Shown here: positions 1-7,551 of the stretch, piece after piece
How positions within the stretch are numbered: the first letter of the stretch is position 1
Layout of the letters: every line of letters begins with the position of its first letter
Assembly: GCF_024699965.1 (NCBI RefSeq)
Contig: NZ_JAJOMZ010000002.1
Coordinates: forward strand, 1-24,466
Direction: 5' to 3'
Origin: Flavobacterium sp. J372
Lineage (GTDB): Bacteria > Bacteroidota > Bacteroidia > Flavobacteriales > Flavobacteriaceae
Length of the DNA stretch: 24,466 nucleotides
Program-made: the position numbers and the translations under genes
Notes under the pieces: model-generated
Database searches by the model: none
Told to the model about the DNA's origin: nothing
The model's input: the letters and a program-made list of their open reading frames with translations, nothing else

Positions 1-36
1 AAAATAATCGATATGCTGGTTTCAGTATTCTTCTAA
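1..36 (+). CDS. kdpB: KdpB C-terminal end (partial)
   Basis: The first twelve codons of the window read KIIDMLVSVFF and then a stop. This is what I expect for the last residues of KdpB, the P-type ATPase catalytic subunit of the high-affinity K+ transporter KdpFABC, whose final transmembrane helix ends near the C-terminus. The assignment rests mainly on position: kdpC starts 12 nt downstream, and kdpB precedes kdpC in kdp operons. The rest of the gene lies outside the window. Eleven residues alone would not identify it. Confidence 0.6.
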   Translation, partial: KIIDMLVSVFF

Positions 37-48
37 AAATAAATAAAA

Positions 49-610
49 ATGAAACAGAACATAATATCTGCAATAAGGCTCACCTTGTTTTGTGCAGTCT
101 TCTTTTCAGGGATTTACACCATGACTATCTGGGGTGTGGCACAACTTGCACCCAACCAGGGTAAAGGCTTTGTTGTAGAACAGGATGGCAAAAAATACCA
201 CATTAATGTAGCCCAGAGCTTTACCAAACCGGAATACTTCTGGCCCCGCCCGAGTGCGGTAGACTATAATGCCGCCGGATCAGGCGGCAGCAACAAAAGG
301 CCCTTCAAACCCTGAGTACCTTGCCACTGTACAGTCGCGCATAGACACTTTCCTTTTGCAAAACCCGGACCTGACTGCCGCTGATGTTCCAAGTGAGCTT
401 GTAACGGCTTCGGGAAGCGGACTGGACCCGAACATTTCTGTGCAGGGTGCCAGGGTACAGGTAAAACGAATAGCAGACGCAAGAAACATAAGCGAAGAGC
501 AAGTACAAACACTTATTAAAGAAAATACCGAAGCCCCGCTTCTCGGCGTTTTGGGAACCGAAAAAATCAACGTATTAAAACTTAACTTAGCATTAGATAA
601 AATTAAGTAA
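49..610 (+). CDS. kdpC: Potassium-transporting ATPase subunit KdpC (frameshifted)
   Basis: KdpC is the single-span membrane subunit that stabilises the KdpFABC K+-ATPase. An N-terminal hydrophobic helix (about residues 8-32) is followed by the family signature YFWPRPSAVDYN and SGGSNKGPSNPEYL, and near the end by the conserved stretch LGVLGTEKINVLKLN. The reading frame is broken at an A4 run (295-298). Removing one A gives NKGPSNPEYL and restores a protein of about 186 residues, normal for the family. It lies 12 nt after the kdpB end, and its stop codon overlaps the next start as TAATG. The family call is firm. Whether the extra A is real or a sequencing error cannot be told from the sequence, but the clean remainder favours error. 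Confidence 0.93.
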
Positions 611-1714
611 TGAAAACACTTTTATCCGCTTTTGCAATCACTGCGCTAACTTGCGGGGCTGTAAATGCACAAACCAGCGATACAATAAAAATACTACCAC
701 AACCTGAAATCCCGGCATTAAAATTCAGCGGCTATGCGGAAGTATATTATACCTACGATTTTGGGCAGCCGGAAAGCAACACCCGCCCCGGATTTATATA
801 TTCGCACAACCGCCACAATGAGGTAGCCCTCAATCTGGGCTTTATTAAAGCAGCCTACGACAACGGCATAGTACGCGGTAATCTGGCGTTGATGGCAGGT
901 TCGTATGCCAATGCCAACCTTGCCGCTGAAGAATCGACATTAAAAAACGTGTACGAAGCCAATATAGGAGTGAAACTGAGCAAGACTGCAAACATCTGGA
1001 TTGATGCAGGGATATTCGCTTCGCATATCGGCTTTGAAAGTGCTGTTGGTAAAGATTGCTGACCCTTACAAGAAGCATTCTGGCAGATAACTCTCCTTAT
1101 TATGAGAGCGGCGCAAAGCTGTCATACACCTCGCCATCAGGCAAGTGGTTTATAAGTGGCCTTGTATTGAACGGCTGGCAGCGCATACAAAAGGTAGAAG
1201 GAAATAAAACCCTTTCTTTCGGGCATCAGCTGACATATAAGCCCAATACAAAAGTAACCCTTAATAGCAGCTCATTTGTCGGCAACGACAAGCCTGATGC
1301 AGACAAACGCATGAGGTACTTCCATAACCTCTACGGAATTTTCCAACTCACTGAGAAATTTGGGCTTACCGCAGGGTTTGATATCGGTGCAGAGCAAAAA
1401 GCAAGGGTAGCGAGCGTTATAGCAGCTGGTATTCGCCTGTGATTATTGCACGCTATGCCTTCAGCGACCGGTTTGCCATTGCTGCCCGCGGTGAGTATTA
1501 CACAGATAAGGAAGGAGTAATAATTGCAACAGGCACGGAAAACGGCTTTCAAACTTTCGGATATTCGCTTAATTTTGATTACAATATCTACAGCAATGTA
1601 GTGTGGAGGGTTGAAGCAAGGACATTTAACAGCAAAGATGATGTTTTCCTAAGCAATGATGATACGTCACACAATAACAACTTTATTGCTACCGCACTGG
1701 CAATTTCATTTTAA
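610..1714 (+). CDS. Outer-membrane beta-barrel porin in the kdp operon (two frameshifts)
   Basis: A signal peptide (MKTLLSAFAITALTCGAVNA, then QTSD) precedes alternating hydrophobic and polar strands rich in aromatic residues, ending in Phe (ALAISF) as outer-membrane barrels do. It resembles the OmpL-like beta-barrel porin-2 family that sits between kdpC and kdpD in Bacteroidetes; I infer a channel role, possibly for K+ entry across the outer membrane. Two single-base losses break it. At about 1061 a missing G turns DCWTLTRS into a premature stop, and at about 1401 a missing G breaks KGKGSERYSSWYSP. Restoring both gives about 368 residues. Both ends overlap neighbours as TAATG, which suggests translational coupling. 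Substrate specificity is not shown by the sequence. Confidence 0.82.
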
Positions 1715-2840
1715 TGGAAAGCGAAAAGGAAAATAATGTAAAACACTTTCTTGACCTGATACAAAAGTCGAGAAAGGGTAAGTTTAAGGTCTACATCGGC
1801 ATGAGCGCCGGTGTAGGCAAAACTTTCGCATGCTCCAGGAAGCCCATACGTTATTGCGCAATGGCATTGATGTTAAGATAGGATTTGTAGAAACCCACCG
1901 CCGAAAAGAAACACATGAACTACTGGAGGGTTTGCCCGTCATTCCGCAACGTTCTATCTTTTATAAAGGCAAATACCTGGAAGAAATGGATGTGCAGGCC
2001 ATAATCAATCTTCGCCCGGAAGTGGTAATTGTGGATGAACTGGCACATACCAATGTTGAAGGCAGCAAAAACGAAAAGCGATGGCAGGACGTGATGGATA
2101 TTATTGACGCGGGGATTAATGTAATCAGCGCTGTGAACATCCAGCATATAGAAAGCTTAAATGATGACATTAAGGAAATTACGGGAATTGAGGTAAAGGA
2201 GCGCATACCTGACAGTGTGCTTAAAGCCGCAGATGAAGTTGTAAATATTGACCTTACTGCCGACGAACTGATTACCCGCCTCAAAGAAGGAAAAATTTAT
2301 ACTGACGATAAAATTCAACCGGCACTCAATAACTTTTTTAAATCACAGCACATACTCCAGCTTCGGGAACTGGCGCTTAAGGAAGTTGCAAGCCAGGTTG
2401 AGCGGAAAGTAGAATCAGAAATCACAGGTTCGGGCAGCTTAAGGCACGAACGCTTTTTGGCGTGCATCAGCAGTAATCATAGTACGGCAAAGACAGTTAT
2501 ACGTAAAACCGCAAGGCTTGCCAATTACTACCACAGCAAGTGGTATCTGATGTATGTTGAATTACCCGGTGAAAAGCCGGATCGTATAGCGCTTGACAAG
2601 CAGCGCCACCTGATCAATAATTTCAAGCTTGCCACCGAGCTTGGCGCAGAAGTAATCCGCGTGCAATCGGGCAGTGTTGCCTCTGCTATTATAAAGCAAG
2701 CCGAAGAGCGTAAGGCAACTACGATATGCATCGGCAAGCCACACCTTACCCTTATCAAGGTTATCCTTTCAACAAACATATTTAATTCGCTGCTAAATAA
2801 GCTTTCCAAAAGCGAAATTGACTTAATCATTCTTTCATAA
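1714..2840 (+). CDS. kdpD: Short KdpD-type K+ sensor protein (frameshifted)
   Basis: This matches the N-terminal cytoplasmic half of KdpD, the sensor of K+ limitation. The Walker A motif GMSAGVGKT is at residues 29-37 and a Walker B-like VVIVDELAHTN follows. The conserved KdpD stretch NVISAVNIQHIESLND comes next, and then a C-terminal universal-stress-protein-like domain from about residue 245. It has no transmembrane segments and no kinase domain; those are in the following gene, so the E. coli KdpD is split here. The start at 1714 overlaps the upstream stop. The frame is lost at about 1827, where one C is missing: TTCGCATG should read TTCCGCATG to give KTFRMLQEAH. The corrected length is about 375 residues. 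A start at 1830 would cut off the Walker A motif and is not the true start. Confidence 0.92.
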
Positions 2841-4556
2841 TGAAAATCAAAACAAAACTGGCGCTGTCGCTAAGCCTGTTATTTGCATTGACCATAGCAC
2901 TGGCAGGCCTTGCCATTTGGCAGGTACGCCAACTCTCATCAGACACTTCCAATATACTGGTGGCAAACTACCAGTCACTGGATTATTCGCGCAATATGTA
3001 TAAGATTCTGGACGAGGGAGGCCCGGACTTTGAGAGAGCTAAATTCAGCAAATTTCTAAACAGGCAGTTAAATAACGTTACTGAGATTGGTGAACAGGAA
3101 TATACAGCTGAGCTTTATGATGACTACAAGGCTTACATACTCTCGCCTACCCCATTACGTGCAGCGGAAATCAGGGGTGACCTGAACAATATTATGAAGC
3201 TTAACATGGATGCCATAAAGCGTAAGAGCCTCAAGGCGGAAACTAATGCTGAGCAGTCTGTATTATGGCTTTCCTTTACAAGTTCTTTTGCCTTATAATC
3301 GGCTTTACACTGTTAGTAAATGTTCCGGGATACATTGCAAATCCGATAAGGGAATTAACAGAGAGCATCAGGCAAATTGCATCCAGAAACTACTCACAAA
3401 GGGTATATAATAAAGGCAATGATGAATTTTCAGTCCTCGCCAGGTCATTTAATACAATGGCCGAGAAACTCGAAGAATACAACAATTCCGACCTTGCTAA
3501 GCTGATGATTGAAAAAAACGCATAGAAACACTTATTAACAGCCTCTCAGACCCGGTTATTGGCCTTGATGATAAAAACAGGATATTGTTTATTAATGAGC
3601 AGGCATTAGTAATAACAGGCCTTGCTAACTTACAAGTCATTGGCCGGAAGGCTGAAGAACTGGCACTGAAAAATGATCTTTTGCGAACCCTTCTCAAGAA
3701 TATGCTGAGTGGGAACGCAAAGGGCGAGAACCTGAAAATATACAGCAATGATAAGGAAAGCCACTTTGAACAGCTGATTGTTCCGATTAATATATTACCA
3801 ACAGGGGAGGCTGAAAAGAGGCATATAGGAACCTTCATGATACTTCGAAACATTACAGCTTATAAAGAACTTGACGCTGCCAAAACAAATTTTATTGCTA
3901 CTGTTTCCCATGAATTCAAGACACCTATAGCTTCCATGAAAATGAGCCTACAGCTTTTAGAAAATGAAAAAACAGGCGCACTTAATGATGAGCAATTAAG
4001 CCTTGTTGAAAGCCTTCGGGAAGATACCGAGCGCTTGCTTAGAACCACTGGCGAGTTGCTTAACATAACACAAGTAGAAACAGGGAAGGCACAATTTCAA
4101 TTGGCAAATTTAGATATTGCACCAATAATACAGAAAGCCATTGAATCTAACGATAAAATAGCTGGACGTAAAGACATACGATTGATTGTGCCCAAACTAA
4201 CTCATTTGCCACAAATCTCAGCTGACGCAGAAAAAGCAGAGTGGATCATATCAAATCTTATTTCTAATGCAGTCAGGTATTCTTATGAAAATTCTGAAGT
4301 TAAAATTCATACAGCCCTAACGCCGGCATACGTTGAGATTGCGGTGCAGGATGATGGGATCGGGATACCGGAAGAGCATCACGGCAAGGTCTTTGAAAAA
4401 TATTTCAGGGTTCCCGGCAATGAAAAAGATGGCACAGGCCTAGGCCTGAGCATCAGTAAAGAATTTATTGAGGCGATGGGCGGTTACATCAAATTACAAA
4501 GTGACATTGGGCGTGGGAGTATATTTACGGTAGGTTTCAGACGGAACCATGGCTAA
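2840..4556 (+). CDS. KdpD-associated membrane sensor histidine kinase (two frameshifts)
   Basis: After restoring two missing bases this is a complete histidine kinase of about 572 residues. An N-terminal helix (residues 7-27) and a second helix near 145-165 flank a periplasmic region. A HAMP domain (NPIRELTESI), a PAS-like region (DPVIGLDDKNRILFIN), the H-box ATVSHEFKTPIASM (His near 357), an N-box (SNLISNAVRYS), DDGIGIP, an F-box (KVFEKYFRV) and GTGLGLS follow. The frames break near 3293 (a lost base before IIGFTLL) and in an A7 run near 3514-3520 (A8 would give EKKRIETL). It starts as TAATG with kdpD and probably supplies the kinase that the short KdpD lacks. No response regulator follows; the next feature is a tRNA on the other strand. 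Confidence 0.9.
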
Positions 4557-4605
4557 CGTTAGCATAGAAGAATTTAAAGAGCATTCTGAGAATTTGCAGG
4601 CAGCT

Positions 4606-4649
4606 AAAAAAAAAAACCACAACATTATCTGCTGCGGCTTCAAAACTTG

Positions 4650-4652
<3 letters not shown>
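4606..4652 (-). terminator. Possible tRNA-Ala terminator
   Basis: Read on the minus strand, CCACAA (4647-4652) can pair with TTGTGG (4617-4622) and is followed directly by eleven T (4606-4616). The left arm uses the last tRNA bases, so the stem would compete with the mature tRNA end. The stem is short and the loop is about 24 nt, so the call is tentative; the T-run is the stronger signal. Confidence 0.35.
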
Positions 4653-4723
<71 letters not shown>

Positions 4724-4734
4724 AATAAGAGCCG

Positions 4735-4742
4735 CAAATATA
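4735..4742 (-). promoter_or_regulatory. -7 element (TATATTTG) for tRNA-Ala
   Basis: The minus-strand octamer TATATTTG matches the Bacteroidetes -7 consensus TAnnTTTG and lies 11 nt before the tRNA 5' end, the expected distance for tRNA initiation. I did not find a convincing -33 TTTG at the usual spacing. Confidence 0.6.
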
Positions 4743-4753
4743 AAACAAAAAAT

Positions 4754-4774
4754 TTCCAAATTCCAAATTCCAAA
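4754..4774. repeat. Tandem heptamer TTCCAAA x3
   Basis: Three perfect tandem copies of TTCCAAA lie in the spacer between the tRNA and the crotonase gene. Related words (AATTTGGAAA and TTTCCAAATT) recur at 19396-19452. Confidence 0.8.
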
Positions 4775-4815
4775 TCACAAACATCAAATTCCAGATAACA
4801 AATAAAATAGCAAAT

Positions 4816-4880
4816 CTTTGCGGCGTTCGCTGCAGTCTTTGTAATCTTCTGTACCTTCTCTGTGAATCTCTGTGCAATAA
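4816..4880. repeat. Degenerate phased repeat in spacer
   Basis: This spacer segment consists of imperfect units such as TCTTTG, TCTTCTGT, TTCTCTGTG and TCTCTGTG, recurring about every 10-12 nt. It has no coding potential. It resembles degenerate intergenic repeats I associate with flavobacterial genomes, but that comparison is from memory. Confidence 0.4.
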
Positions 4881-4931
4881 CTTATTCGAAACATCTAAAA
4901 ATCGAATAGTCGAAAAATCTACAATCACCCC

Positions 4932-4939
4932 TATATTTG
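4932..4939 (+). promoter_or_regulatory. -7 element (TATATTTG) for the crotonase gene
   Basis: TATATTTG matches the Bacteroidetes -7 consensus and ends 25 nt before the start codon at 4965. Transcription would begin about 15-20 nt upstream of ATG, leaving a short leader. No clear -33 element was seen. Confidence 0.55.
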
Positions 4940-4964
4940 CAATGCAAACAAAACTAACTACAGC

Positions 4965-5732
4965 ATGACAACCACACGCCAAAACGGGTCATTATATACA
5001 AGCATCAATAACAAAATAGCAACGGTAGAATTTGGGCATCCGGCATCCAATTCTTTCCCGGCTGAATTACTGCAACGCCTTACAAATGAATTAACCCTTT
5101 TGAGTAATAATCATGATGTAAACGTGATTGTATTGAAAAGCGAAGGCGAAGGTGCTTTTTGCGCAGGTGCATCATTTGACGAGTTGCTTGCAGTGCAGGA
5201 TCTTGAGCAGGGCAGTAAGTTTTTTTCAGGGTTTGCTAATGTTATTAATGCCATGCGCAACTGTTCAAAACTTATTGTGGGCCGTATTCAGGGTAAAGCT
5301 GTTGGCGGCGGCGTAGGGCTCGCCGCAGCGTGTGACTATGCCATGGCTGTTGAAGCCAGTGCCGTAAAGCTGTCGGAGTTTGCAATAGGTATCGGCCCGT
5401 TTGTTATTGCTCCGGCTGTAGAGCGCAAAATGGGTAAGGCTGCCCTTGCCGAAATGACCCTTGGCGCTCACGAATGGAAAAATGCTTATTGGGCACAGGA
5501 GAAAGGCCTCTATGCTAAAGTATTTGAAACCATTGCTGAGCTCGATAAAGAGCTCGATATCTTCACCCAAAAGCTGGCATCGTATAACCCTGAAGCTCTT
5601 TCATCAATGAAAAAAGTACTGTGGGAAGGCACCGAAAACTGGGACACGCTATTGAAAGAACGCGCAGCAATTTCCGGTACACTTGTATTGTCAGACTTTA
5701 CAAAAAACGCACTGGCACAGTTTAAAAAATAA
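4965..5732 (+). CDS. Enoyl-CoA hydratase/isomerase family protein
   Basis: This intact 255-residue protein is the normal size for a single-domain crotonase. The two oxyanion-hole segments are visible: GAFCAGASFDEL (residues 63-74) and GKAVGGGVGLAAACDYA (110-126). The segment LSEFAIGIGP (136-145) contains Glu138 near the position where active hydratases carry a catalytic acid. Crotonases act on acyl-CoA thioesters, for example hydration in beta-oxidation or branched-chain amino acid breakdown, in the cytoplasm. The substrate cannot be told from the sequence; methylglutaconyl-CoA hydratase is one option. The gene has its own likely promoter at 4932 and ends exactly next to the stop codon of the convergent oxygenase gene. 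There is no frameshift. Confidence 0.9.
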   Translation: MTTTRQNGSLYTSINNKIATVEFGHPASNSFPAELLQRLTNELTLLSNNHDVNVIVLKSEGEGAFCAGASFDELLAVQDLEQGSKFFSGFANVINAMRNCSKLIVGRIQGKAVGGGVGLAAACDYAMAVEASAVKLSEFAIGIGPFVIAPAVERKMGKAALAEMTLGAHEWKNAYWAQEKGLYAKVFETIAELDKELDIFTQKLASYNPEALSSMKKVLWEGTENWDTLLKERAAISGTLVLSDFTKNALAQFKK

Positions 5733-6356
5733 TTATCTGGATTTCAGCCAGCCGGTAATGCTCAGGCGCTGTTGTTTTACAGGCTTCACTTCGTGCTCCA
5801 GCAACTGGCTCTCAAAAATCACCATCCTGCCCTTTAAGGGATAAATGTTCTTTTCCGTTTCCCTGCCATTATCTTTTAGATAAATGGTAAGCTCGCCCCC
5901 AAACTCAGGCTGCCAGTCTTCATCATTAAGGTAGCATACCATTGATAGTTTCCGCCTGCTGTCATTTTGAAATGTGTCCAGGTGCCGCTTGTAAAACGTT
6001 CCCTCGGGGTACACTGCATAATGGAATTCTTTATCTTTAATACCCAGGTAGCACGTACGGTTCAGGTACTGTACAAAGTCATTTATCTTACTGAGGAACT
6101 GCTTCTCTGCTTCATCGGCACTTTCTTCATCAAGCCACAAAATATAATCGCCACGAACCGCGTCAACCACCTTTTCATTAGCCTGGTTGCCAATGGCCGA
6201 TTTTTTAAACCCGTCGCTCTCATACTTTCTGCGCAGGCTTACCTGCAGCGCATCAATTTCTGAACTGCTGAAAAAACTATCAGCAATGGCATATTTATCG
6301 GCCATCAGGGCATCAATAATCTGCTCGTATCCGGGGTTTAGCTTTAAGTCATCCAT
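5733..6356 (-). CDS. 2-oxoglutarate/Fe(II)-dependent oxygenase, prolyl 4-hydroxylase-like
   Basis: This intact 207-residue protein carries the 2OG-Fe(II) oxygenase core in its C-terminal half. The metal-binding HxD is His125-Asp127 (FYKRHLDTF), the distal His is at 188 (LLEHEV), and the 2-oxoglutarate-binding Arg is at 197 (RLSITGW). The spacing fits the prolyl 4-hydroxylase superfamily, and the segment EFGGELTIYL is typical of it. Such enzymes hydroxylate proteins or small molecules using O2 and 2-oxoglutarate; the substrate here is unknown. The first 100 residues are not recognisable beyond helical character. It is divergent from the QueD gene across a 51-nt spacer and convergent, with no gap, with the crotonase gene. 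Confidence 0.88.
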   Translation of the reverse strand: MDDLKLNPGYEQIIDALMADKYAIADSFFSSSEIDALQVSLRRKYESDGFKKSAIGNQANEKVVDAVRGDYILWLDEESADEAEKQFLSKINDFVQYLNRTCYLGIKDKEFHYAVYPEGTFYKRHLDTFQNDSRRKLSMVCYLNDEDWQPEFGGELTIYLKDNGRETEKNIYPLKGRMVIFESQLLEHEVKPVKQQRLSITGWLKSR

Positions 6357-6361
6357 GGCGC

Positions 6362-6369
6362 CAAAGATA
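6362..6369 (-). promoter_or_regulatory. -7 element (TATCTTTG) for the oxygenase gene
   Basis: On the minus strand TATCTTTG fits TAnnTTTG and ends only 5 nt before the ATG at 6356. Transcription would start at or within a few bases of the start codon, which predicts a leaderless or near-leaderless mRNA. Confidence 0.5.
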
Positions 6370-6395
6370 GTTCAAAACCGTAAACCGATTTGTCG

Positions 6396-6403
6396 TAAAT
6401 TTG
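6396..6403 (+). promoter_or_regulatory. -7 element (TAAATTTG) for the QueD-family gene
   Basis: TAAATTTG fits TAnnTTTG and ends 4 nt before the ATG at 6408, again predicting a leaderless transcript. It shares a 51-nt spacer with the opposing oxygenase promoter. Confidence 0.5.
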
Positions 6404-6407
6404 CCGC

Positions 6408-6860
6408 ATGAGCAAGATACGTATCACCAAGCAGTTTACTTTTGAAACCGGACACGCCCTTTACGGGTATGACGGTAAATGCAAAAACGTTCACGGGCAC
6501 AGCTACAAGCTATCTGTTACTGTAATTGGCACACCTATAATGGACACAGAAAATGTTAAGTACGGTATGGTGATTGACTTTGGCGACCTGAAGAAAATTG
6601 TGCGCCGCGAAATTGTTGATGTATTTGACCATGCCACCGTTTTCAACAAGAACACCCCGCACGTTGAACTTGCTGCCGAACTTAGCGACCGCGGCCATCA
6701 CGTAATACTTGTAGATTACCAGCCTACAAGCGAAAACATGGTGATAGACTTTGCCGCAAAAATAAAACACCACTTACCGGCAAACATACAGCTTTATTCC
6801 CTTCGCCTCCAGGAAACCGAAACCTCTTATGCCGAGTGGTACCAAAGCGATAACTTATAG
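6408..6860 (+). CDS. queD: 6-carboxytetrahydropterin synthase / PTPS family (QueD-like)
   Basis: This intact 150-residue protein belongs to the 6-pyruvoyltetrahydropterin synthase fold family. The zinc ligands are His16 (FETGHAL) and His29/His31 (NVHGHSYKL). A candidate catalytic Cys25 sits in DGKCKNVHGH, His75 in FDHATV, and a C-terminal acidic motif in QETETSYAEW. In bacteria this family converts dihydroneopterin triphosphate to 6-carboxytetrahydropterin, the second step toward queuosine and other 7-deazaguanines. QueD is therefore the likeliest role, with PTPS-type pterin synthesis as the alternative. No other queuosine gene is nearby. It is somewhat longer than E. coli QueD. No terminator is evident after it. 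Confidence 0.85.
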   Translation: MSKIRITKQFTFETGHALYGYDGKCKNVHGHSYKLSVTVIGTPIMDTENVKYGMVIDFGDLKKIVRREIVDVFDHATVFNKNTPHVELAAELSDRGHHVILVDYQPTSENMVIDFAAKIKHHLPANIQLYSLRLQETETSYAEWYQSDNL

Positions 6861-6948
6861 CTTAATTTGGTAATTTGTTGATTCGTTAGCTTCAATTACC
6901 CTAGCTTGTTGACTTGTGGCTTTTGACTGTGGCTTTTGACTAATAATG

Positions 6949-7023
6949 GCGTGTCCCTTCAGGCCGGGCTGTCCGCTATATCCCTTCTCTGCGCTGCGGG
7001 GATGCCGCTTCCATCCCTCACGC
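6949..7023. repeat. Palindromic intergenic repeat-like element
   Basis: About 75 nt that are clearly more GC-rich than the flanks, bounded by a complementary pair GCGTG (6949-6953) and CACGC (7019-7023), with an internal ATCCC/GGGAT hairpin near 6979-7003. The layout resembles dispersed intergenic repeats (REP or MITE-like) that I recall from Flavobacterium genomes, where the ends are conserved and the central hairpin varies. Only one copy is in this window, so dispersal is inferred, not seen. Confidence 0.5.
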
Positions 7024-7227
7024 AAGCTTCACTCCTGTACCTTAATCCGTATGACCTTGTAATACCTTTTGCCTAGTGGCTTGTGGCTTTCAACTTGTGC
7101 CTTGTGGGCTAAGATTGATTCAGTATTTCAAAGAGCGAAAACTTGAATCAAAGCCTGAATAAAACCCAGTGGTAACAGTATTCGGGTTTTGCATTTCGAT
7201 AAAAAAGGGTGTGAAGAATATCGCCTG

Positions 7228-7235
7228 CAAAGTTA
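7228..7235 (-). promoter_or_regulatory. Orphan -7 element (TAACTTTG)
   Basis: TAACTTTG on the minus strand fits TAnnTTTG, but no gene lies downstream on that strand before the QueD-family 3' end. Transcription from it would cross the palindromic element. It may be a chance match or drive a small RNA. Confidence 0.25.
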
Positions 7236-7466
7236 CAAACTTAAAGTTGAATATTTCACATCAGGTTTGAAAAATGATTATCAGCCCGCAGTTAATTATT
7301 TGTTAACGGTTATTAGTTTCTTGCACCCCTACTTTCTTGCAGGTTTGAATTTAGTGCATACTTTTCGGAATTTCCTTGAATGAATTCTCCTCTTAAAATA
7401 ATCTTAAATGCTGCTCTCTGCCTTCCCGTTCATTTTTTGTGGGTGAAGTTCCCTTTTGTGTTTGGG

Positions 7467-7491
7467 ATTCGTAATTCGTAATTCGTAATTC
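7467..7491. repeat. Tandem heptamer ATTCGTA x3.5
   Basis: Three full copies of ATTCGTA plus ATTC lie just beyond the terminator of the T9SS unit. Confidence 0.85.
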
Positions 7492-7497
7492 ATAAAT

Positions 7498-7528
7498 AAA
7501 AAAAGCACCCGTTTTCACGGATGCTTTT
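7498..7528 (-). terminator. Rho-independent terminator of the T9SS unit
   Basis: On the minus strand, AAAGCATCCGT and ACGGGTGCTTT form an 11-12 bp stem with one G-T pair around loop GAAA, followed by a run of T. It starts 24 nt after the stop codon of the PD40/OmpA gene, as expected for the end of that operon. Confidence 0.9.
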
Positions 7529-7551
7529 AAAGTATTGGGTGGTTTGTAAAG

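Larger units (their letters stand above)
6861..7551. other. Non-coding spacer between convergent transcription units
   Basis: This 691-nt gap separates the QueD-family gene (plus) from the PD40/OmpA gene (minus). I see no gene in it; a 64-codon open frame at 7189-7383 has neither a plausible start context nor family resemblance. It holds near-copies of a TTGTGGCTTTT word (6914-6940 and 7075-7105), a palindromic repeat-like element (6949-7023) and an AAAACCC/GGGTTTT hairpin (7161-7190). An orphan minus-strand -7 element (7228-7235), a tandem heptamer (7467-7491) and a terminator (7498-7528) complete it. Confidence 0.7.

Noticed and set aside
49..4556. The kdp operon as a genuine pseudogene cluster
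   Set aside because: All lesions are single-base indels mostly beside homopolymers, with no nonsense substitutions or larger deletions and preserved motifs on both sides, so sequencing error is the simpler reading.
7189..7383. 64-codon plus-strand open frame in the large spacer
   Set aside because: No promoter or ribosome-binding context, no family features, and it crosses an orphan antisense promoter and non-coding repeats.
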